From assembly GCA_036796975.1 (NCBI GenBank), contig DAIRBY010000001.1:1-64000 (forward strand): 64,000 nucleotides of DNA, in the 5' to 3' direction. Origin of the DNA: UBA8190 sp003453695. Its GTDB lineage: Bacteria; Actinomycetota; Acidimicrobiia; Acidimicrobiales; UBA8190. The notes below the pieces were generated by a model. The model made no database searches. It saw only the letters and a program-made list of their open reading frames with translations, and was not told the DNA's origin. This document shows positions 59,142 through 64,000 of the stretch, piece by piece; the stretch's first letter is position 1; the number at the start of each line of letters is the position of its first letter. The position numbers and the translations under genes were made by a program.

Positions 59142-61394
59142 TCAGCCCTTGCGGCCGGGAAGGGTCCGGTAGGCGTCGAAGACGCCGTCGAGCTGCTTGA
59201 GCGAGCTCAAGAGGGAGTCGAGATGCCCGGGGTCGGCCAGCTCCACGTCGAAGTGCATGCGGCTCACCCGGTCCGGGGCGGTGTTGCTGGACGAGGCGAC
59301 GATGTTCAAGTGGTGCTCCGACACCAGCCGGGTCACGTCGGCGAGCAGCCGGGAGCGGTCGAAGGCGAGCACCTCCACCGAGGCCACGAAGACGGTGGCG
59401 CCGTCGCGGTTCCACTCCACCTCGATGAGGCGCTCCTGCTCGGCGGTGGCCAGGGTGGCGGCGTTGGCGCAGTCGGCGCGGTGCACGCTCACTCCGCGCC
59501 CGCGCGTGACGAATCCCACGATCTGGTCGCCCGGCACCGGGGTGCAGCAGCGCGACAGACGCACCACCACGTCGTCGAGGCCCTCCACGTACACGCCGGC
59601 GGTGGCGCTGCGGCGCTGCTTGGAGCGCAGGTCGGGGCCGACGGTGGCGGGCAGCTGCTCCTCGCGGTCGGGCCCGTGCAGCTCGCGGGCCAGGCGCTGG
59701 GCCACGGAACGGGCCGAGACGTGTCCCTCGCCGATGGCGGCGTGCAGGGCGTCGAGGTCGGTGTAGTTCATGGTGCCGGCCAGCGCCCCCAGGGTGTCGG
59801 AGGTGGCCAGCTTCTGCAGCGGCAGGCCCTCCCGTCGCAGCGCCTTGGCCAGCTCCTCGCGGCCGGTCTCGATGGCGTCCTCGCGTCGCTCGCGGCTGAA
59901 CCACTGCCGGATCTTGTTGCGGGCCCGGGGCGAGGCGACGATCTGCAGCCAGTCACGCGACGGGCCGGCGGAGGGCACCTTGGAGGTGATGATCTCCACG
60001 GTGTCCGCCGACTGGAGCTTGGTGTCGAGCGGCACCAGGCGTCCGTTCACCTTGGCGCCTATGCAGCGATGCCCGACCTCGGTGTGGATGGCGTAGGCGA
60101 AGTCGATGGGGGTGGCCCCCGCCGCCAGGGCGATGACCTTCCCCTTCGGCGTGAAGACGTAGACCTCGTCCTGCTCCAGGTCGAGCTTCAAGGCCTCCAG
60201 GAACTCGAGCGGGTCGATGGTGTCGGCCTGCCAGTCGACGATGCGCTGCAGCCAGGCCATCTCGGCGGTGGTGGTCGACCCGCCGTCGCGTGACTGCTCC
60301 TTGTAGCCCCAGTGGGCGGCGATCCCGTACTCGGCGCGCCGGTGCATCTCGTGCGTGCGGATCTGGACCTCGATGGGCTTGCCCTCGAGGCCGATCACCG
60401 TGGTATGCAGCGACTGGTACAGGTTGAACTTGGGACTGTTGATGTAGTCCTTGAAGCGACCCTGCACGGGGCTCCAGATGGCGTGGATGGAGCCGAGCGC
60501 CGCCCAGCAGTCCTTCTCGGAGTCCACGATCACCCGGATGCCCACCAGGTCGTGGATCTCGGCGAACTCCTTGCCGCGCACCACCATCTTCTCGTAGATG
60601 CTCCACAGGTGCTTGGGGCGGCCCGTCACCTCGGCGGCCACGCCCGACGCGCCCAGCCGCTCGCGCACCGCCACCAGAACACGCGCCACGTACTCGTCGC
60701 GCTCGGGTGCCCGGCTCGCCACCATCTGCTCGATCTCGGCGTAGCGCTTGGGGTGCAGCGTGGCGAAGGCCAGGTCCTCGAGCTGCCACTTGAGCTCCTG
60801 GATGCCCAGGCGGTGCGCCAGGGGGGCGTAAATGTCGAGGGTCTCCTGGGCGGTACGCCGCTGCTTCCATTCGGGCATGACGGCGATGGTCCGCATGTTG
60901 TGGAGCCGGTCGGCCAGCTTGATGACGAGCACCCGCCAGTCGCTCGCCATCGCCACGAGCATCTTGCGCACCGTGGCGGCCTGCTGGGCCTCCTTGGAGT
61001 CGAACTGGAGGCGGTCGAGCTTGGTGACGCCGTCCACGATGGCGGCCACCTCGGGGCCGAAGGCTTCGCTCACGTCCTCCAGGTCGAGGCCGGTGTCCTC
61101 CACGGCGTCGTGCAGGAGCGCCGCCGCCACGGACCGGGCGTCGAGCCCCAGCTCGGCCACGATGGTGGCCACCGCCACCGGGTGGGTGATGTAGGGCTCG
61201 CCGCTCTGGCGCAGCTGGTCCCGATGGGCGGCCTCGGCCACCCGGCCCGCCTCGACCAGCAGCGCCCGCTCCTGCTCGGGTGACCCCGGATGCCGGCTGT
61301 CGTAGCGCGAGAGGACGGCGCCCATGAGGTCGTCGAGCAGGCCCGGGCGCCGGTACGGCGCAGCCCGGCGCTCCACGGTCACCATCCCACTCAC
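59142..61394 (-). CDS. rel: Bifunctional (p)ppGpp synthetase/hydrolase (RSH)
   Basis: Makes and degrades the stringent-response alarmone (about 750 aa). The HD hydrolase domain has HPVAVATIVAELGLDARSV and LLHDAVEDT, the synthetase has EIHDLVGIRVIV, and VQGRFKDYINSPKFNLYQSLH contains RFKD, the RxKD signature of bifunctional enzymes. TGS (VYVFTPKGKVIALAAGATP), zinc-finger and C-terminal ACT domains follow. GTG 61394 or ATG 61385 may be the start. It lies after a strong hairpin downstream of secF. Confidence 0.95.
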   Translation of the reverse strand: MSGMVTVERRAAPYRRPGLLDDLMGAVLSRYDSRHPGSPEQERALLVEAGRVAEAAHRDQLRQSGEPYITHPVAVATIVAELGLDARSVAAALLHDAVEDTGLDLEDVSEAFGPEVAAIVDGVTKLDRLQFDSKEAQQAATVRKMLVAMASDWRVLVIKLADRLHNMRTIAVMPEWKQRRTAQETLDIYAPLAHRLGIQELKWQLEDLAFATLHPKRYAEIEQMVASRAPERDEYVARVLVAVRERLGASGVAAEVTGRPKHLWSIYEKMVVRGKEFAEIHDLVGIRVIVDSEKDCWAALGSIHAIWSPVQGRFKDYINSPKFNLYQSLHTTVIGLEGKPIEVQIRTHEMHRRAEYGIAAHWGYKEQSRDGGSTTTAEMAWLQRIVDWQADTIDPLEFLEALKLDLEQDEVYVFTPKGKVIALAAGATPIDFAYAIHTEVGHRCIGAKVNGRLVPLDTKLQSADTVEIITSKVPSAGPSRDWLQIVASPRARNKIRQWFSRERREDAIETGREELAKALRREGLPLQKLATSDTLGALAGTMNYTDLDALHAAIGEGHVSARSVAQRLARELHGPDREEQLPATVGPDLRSKQRRSATAGVYVEGLDDVVVRLSRCCTPVPGDQIVGFVTRGRGVSVHRADCANAATLATAEQERLIEVEWNRDGATVFVASVEVLAFDRSRLLADVTRLVSEHHLNIVASSSNTAPDRVSRMHFDVELADPGHLDSLLSSLKQLDGVFDAYRTLPGRKG

Positions 61395-61451
61395 GGTACC
61401 CGCCCTGACCGGGTCAGACGGTCCTCCCGGGCGGTGGTGGCCGGTGGATCG

Positions 61452-61488
61452 CCGTCGGCCCGGGGCCCTGACGACGCCGGGCCGACGG
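61452..61488 (-). terminator. 12-bp hairpin terminator after secF
   Basis: CCGTCGGCCCGG pairs perfectly with CCGGGCCGACGG across a 13-base loop, starting nine bases past the secF stop. No U tract. It is the most stable hairpin in the window and probably ends the secDF transcript ahead of rel. Confidence 0.6.
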
Positions 61489-61496
61489 GGCTCGGG

Positions 61497-62855
61497 TCAG
61501 CGGCGACGACCGCCTCGACGACCCTTGCCGCCCCCCTTGCGCGGCCGGGGGGGCGGACGCCGGGCACCCGACGCCGACGCCGGGCGCTGGCCGGTACCGC
61601 CGCGGGCTCCTGCCGCCGGTGACCCGGTTCCGCCACCGGTCCCGTCGCCGGCGTCGCCGGAAGGACCTGGGGTCGCGCCCGAGGGGGCGGCCCGTCGTGC
61701 CCCGGCGCCCGGACGCAGCACCTCGCCGGGACGGCCCGCCGCCGGCCGTCCGGACCGGGCGCGTCCCCGGCTGGCTCCGCCTGCCGTGGCCCCGGCCAGG
61801 GCGGCGGCCCGGGGGGTGAGCAGCTCGCGCTCGGCCCGGTTGGCCAGGCGCTGGCGGATGGTGGCGTAGCGCGGCTCGCGTTCTTTCATCTGGGCGAGCA
61901 ACGGGGAGGCGATGAAGATCGAGGAGTAGGCCCCCGACAGCAGGCCGATGACGAGGGCGAAACCGAAGTACTGCAGAGTCGTAGCGCCGAGGAGCTGGGC
62001 GCCGACGACGAGCACCGACAGCACGGGGAGGATGGCCACCAGCGACGTGTTGATGGACCGGGCCAGCGTCTGGTTCATCGACAGGTTGACGACGTCCTCG
62101 TAGGTCATGCGCCCCGTCGCCCCGAGCCCCTTCGTGTTCTCCCCCACGCGGTCGAAGACGACCACGGTGTCGTACAGCGAGTACCCGAGGATGGTGAGGA
62201 CGGCTACCACGGTGTCGGGCGTCACCTGCAGGCCGGACAGCGAGTAGACGCCGGCCACGACGAGCAGGTCGTGGAGGACCGCCGCCAGAGCCGCCACGGC
62301 CATCTTCCACTCGAAGCGAAACGAGATGTACACGACCACGACGACGAAGAAGATGATCACGGCCAGGATCGCCTTCTTGGTGATGTCGCTCCCCCACGTG
62401 GGCCCGACCGAGGTGATGTTGGCGCGCGCCTGCGCGGCGGGCGTGTTGGTCAAGGTGGCCAGCGCCCCGGCCACGCGCTGCTCGGTGGCGTTGGCCTGCG
62501 CCGTGGTCTGGCCCTTCAGGTCGGCCTGCACCTGGAGCGTGGCGTTCGAGCCCACCCCCAGGACCTCTACCGACGAGGGGACCACCCCTGCCGCCTTGAC
62601 GGCGTTGGTGGCGGCCGTGGTGGTCACGCCGTGGGCGGGCACCTGCCACGAGGTGCCGCCCTTGAAGTCGATGCCCAGGTTGAGCCCGCGCGTGCTCAGC
62701 GAGACGAGTCCCGCGGCGATGACGATGCCCGAGAGCAGGTACCACAGCCGCCGGCGGCCCACGAAGTCGAAGGAGGTCTCCCCGCGGTACAGGCGCACCA
62801 GGGCGTTGTGGCGCCGGGGCGCCGGTGCCAGTGCCTCGTCGACGGTGGTCGTCAT
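61497..62855 (-). CDS. secF: Protein translocase subunit SecF
   Basis: Membrane partner of SecD that helps pull proteins out of SecYEG. The 452-aa protein has six helices, the N-terminal GINLGID-like SLSTRGLNLGIDFKGGTSWQV, and the SecF-specific AVLTILGYSLYDTVVVFDRVGEN. A long C-terminal extension of about 115 residues follows the last helix; it is Gly/Ala/Pro-rich and ends in a Lys/Arg-rich string (KGGGKGRRGGRRR). The ATG overlaps the secD stop as ATGA. Confidence 0.95.
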   Translation of the reverse strand: MTTTVDEALAPAPRRHNALVRLYRGETSFDFVGRRRLWYLLSGIVIAAGLVSLSTRGLNLGIDFKGGTSWQVPAHGVTTTAATNAVKAAGVVPSSVEVLGVGSNATLQVQADLKGQTTAQANATEQRVAGALATLTNTPAAQARANITSVGPTWGSDITKKAILAVIIFFVVVVVYISFRFEWKMAVAALAAVLHDLLVVAGVYSLSGLQVTPDTVVAVLTILGYSLYDTVVVFDRVGENTKGLGATGRMTYEDVVNLSMNQTLARSINTSLVAILPVLSVLVVGAQLLGATTLQYFGFALVIGLLSGAYSSIFIASPLLAQMKEREPRYATIRQRLANRAERELLTPRAAALAGATAGGASRGRARSGRPAAGRPGEVLRPGAGARRAAPSGATPGPSGDAGDGTGGGTGSPAAGARGGTGQRPASASGARRPPPRPRKGGGKGRRGGRRR

Positions 62856-64000
62856 GCCGTCAACCCCTGCTCGGATGCCAGTCCCCGGGCGATGCCGATG
62901 ACGGGGGCGTCGGTGACGGCCCGGCTGCGCCCGAGAAGGATGACGAGCGGCCTGGTGAAGGCGAGCGTCATGCCGAGGTCGAGCAGTGTGGACAGCCCGA
63001 GGAAGAAGGCGAAGCCCTTCACCGTGCCCACAGACAGCAGGTACAGCACCACCGCCGCGCCCAGCGAGACCAGGTCGGCGGCGAGCACGGTGCGGAAGGC
63101 ACCGCGGAAGCTCTTGTCAACGCTGGTGCGCACCGAGCGACCGGCGCGCGCTTCGTCCTTCAACCGTTCGAAGTACACGATGTAGGAGTCGACGGTGATG
63201 CCGACGGACACGATGAGCCCGGTGATGCCGGCCAGGTCCAGGGTGAGGTTGAGCGAGGTGTGTCCGAGGGCGGAGATGATCGCCCACAACAGCGCGGCGG
63301 TGAGCACCAGCCCCGACACCACCACCACGCCCAGGGCCCGGTAGTAGAAGATCATGTACAGAAGCACGAGCACGAGCCCGCCGATGCCGGCGGCGAGCCC
63401 CGCCTTCAAGGAGGACTTGCCCAGCGTCGGCGACACCGTGGTCTTGTCCAGCTGCTTGAGGGGCACGGGCAGCGAGCCGTAGTTGAGCACCAGGGCCAGG
63501 TTCTGGGCGCTCGTCTGGGTGAAGTTGCCGCTGATCTGGACCTTGCCGGCGAACGACTGGAAGGAGGCGTTGGTCGGCTGCGTGAGAGGTGCCGACTGCA
63601 CGCTGCCGTCCAGGTCGATGCCGATGAGCTGGTGGAAGTACTTCTGCGCCAGGGCGTCCCACTTGGGAGAGCCCGACGAGGTCAGGCTCACGTTCACCAC
63701 CCAGGCTCCGCCCACGAACTGACCCACGGCGGAGCCGGGGGAGATGGCGGTGCCGGTGAGGGCGGTCGGCCCGAGGAGGTAGCGGTCGCCTCCTGCGCCT
63801 TGGATCGGCACCAGGACGTTGTCAGCGGGATGGGTGTCGTTGTACTGCGGGGACGTGGTGGGCGACTTGGACAGCGCCGGGTCGGCCGGGATGCTCGACA
63901 GGTTGGTGTTGTAGCCGCCCGACGCCGTGGAGCTGGGCGACACCGTCAGGTTGGGTGCCTGAAGCGAGTACTGGCTCGACGAGCACGAGCCGGGTAGTCC
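62852..64000 (-). CDS. secD: Protein translocase subunit SecD (5' end cut by window edge)
   Basis: The frame is open to the last base, so the N-terminus and start are outside the window. It contains the periplasmic P1 domain (VQSAPLTQPTNASFQSFAGKV and ISGNFTQTSAQNLALVLNYG), then the helices with GITVDSYIVYFERLKDEARAG, the SecD/RND signature. The C-terminus VTDAPVIGIARGLASEQGL is cytoplasmic. The SecD proton-relay Asp residues in the fourth helix (LDLAGITGLIVSVGITVDS) are intact. Confidence 0.95.
   Translation of the reverse strand, partial: GLPGSCSSSQYSLQAPNLTVSPSSTASGGYNTNLSSIPADPALSKSPTTSPQYNDTHPADNVLVPIQGAGGDRYLLGPTALTGTAISPGSAVGQFVGGAWVVNVSLTSSGSPKWDALAQKYFHQLIGIDLDGSVQSAPLTQPTNASFQSFAGKVQISGNFTQTSAQNLALVLNYGSLPVPLKQLDKTTVSPTLGKSSLKAGLAAGIGGLVLVLLYMIFYYRALGVVVVSGLVLTAALLWAIISALGHTSLNLTLDLAGITGLIVSVGITVDSYIVYFERLKDEARAGRSVRTSVDKSFRGAFRTVLAADLVSLGAAVVLYLLSVGTVKGFAFFLGLSTLLDLGMTLAFTRPLVILLGRSRAVTDAPVIGIARGLASEQGLTA

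Noticed and set aside
1..64000. CRISPR arrays, insertion sequences, prophage, toxin-antitoxin or defence genes
   Set aside because: No regularly spaced repeats, transposase or integrase motifs, or phage structural genes were seen; the only mobile trace is the relic at 5638-6147.

Overview
The window is about 64 kb of very GC-rich DNA with frequent GTG starts and dense gene packing. It comes from an actinobacterium. Supporting markers are mycothiol synthase (mshD), the pdtaR-polA-rpsA neighbourhood, a GroES-family protein outside any groEL locus, DUF948 and DUF6167-like genes next to alaS, and a free-standing polyprenol-phosphate mannosyltransferase. The gene mix would fit the class Acidimicrobiia, but that is inference and no 16S gene is present. 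A run of ten Ns (54290-54299) shows that this is a draft or metagenome scaffold. Both ends cut genes: rpsA on the left and secD on the right.

Layout. 1-5.4 kb (minus strand): rpsA, polA, the ANTAR regulator pdtaR and a small coiled-coil protein. 5.5-6.2 kb: tRNA-Leu(CAA) and a decayed HTH/homing-endonuclease-like gene. 6.3-11.4 kb (plus): type II fatty acid synthesis (fabD, fabG, acpP, fabF) and a UbiB/AarF-family kinase. 11.4-14.5 kb: SnoaL-like, GT-C-like and DUF5666-like proteins. 14.7-18.2 kb (minus): trpC-trpF-trpB-trpA. 18.4-20.4 kb (plus): a two-component system. 20.5-28.8 kb (minus): an almost seamless chain hisD-hisC-hisB-hisH-hisA-hisF-(GroES-like)-hisI-trpE-ygfZ. 28.9-34.9 kb: nth, mshD, a VIT1-like transporter, a MaoC dehydratase, an acyl-CoA dehydrogenase and an alpha/beta hydrolase. 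34.9-42.6 kb: a second two-component system, then envelope genes (polyprenol-phosphate mannosyltransferase, AI-2E-type permease, flippase-like protein, OafA-type acyltransferase). 42.7-48.9 kb: ppk1, two SEDS glycosyltransferases around a DUF151 nuclease, and mscS. 48.9-64 kb (minus): secD-secF-rel-hisS-aspS-rarA-DUF948-DUF6167-alaS-ruvX-mltG-aroE, a gene order typical of actinobacteria.

The genes are mostly core: replication and repair (polA, nth, ruvX, rarA), translation (rpsA, three tRNA synthetases, a tRNA), amino-acid synthesis (trp, his, aroE), lipid synthesis, cell-wall growth, secretion and the stringent response. Many neighbours overlap by four bases (ATGA or GTGA), so translational coupling is the rule. 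Operon ends often carry perfect GC-rich hairpins without U tracts.

I found no CRISPR array, prophage, insertion sequence, toxin-antitoxin pair or defence island, and nothing I would call a clearly undescribed system. The best leads are a FabD fused to a lysine-less biotinyl/lipoyl-like domain, a polA gene whose only workable start is a CTG inside a CTGA overlap with pdtaR, AspRS residues predicting a non-discriminating enzyme, and the homing-endonuclease-like remnant beside the tRNA.
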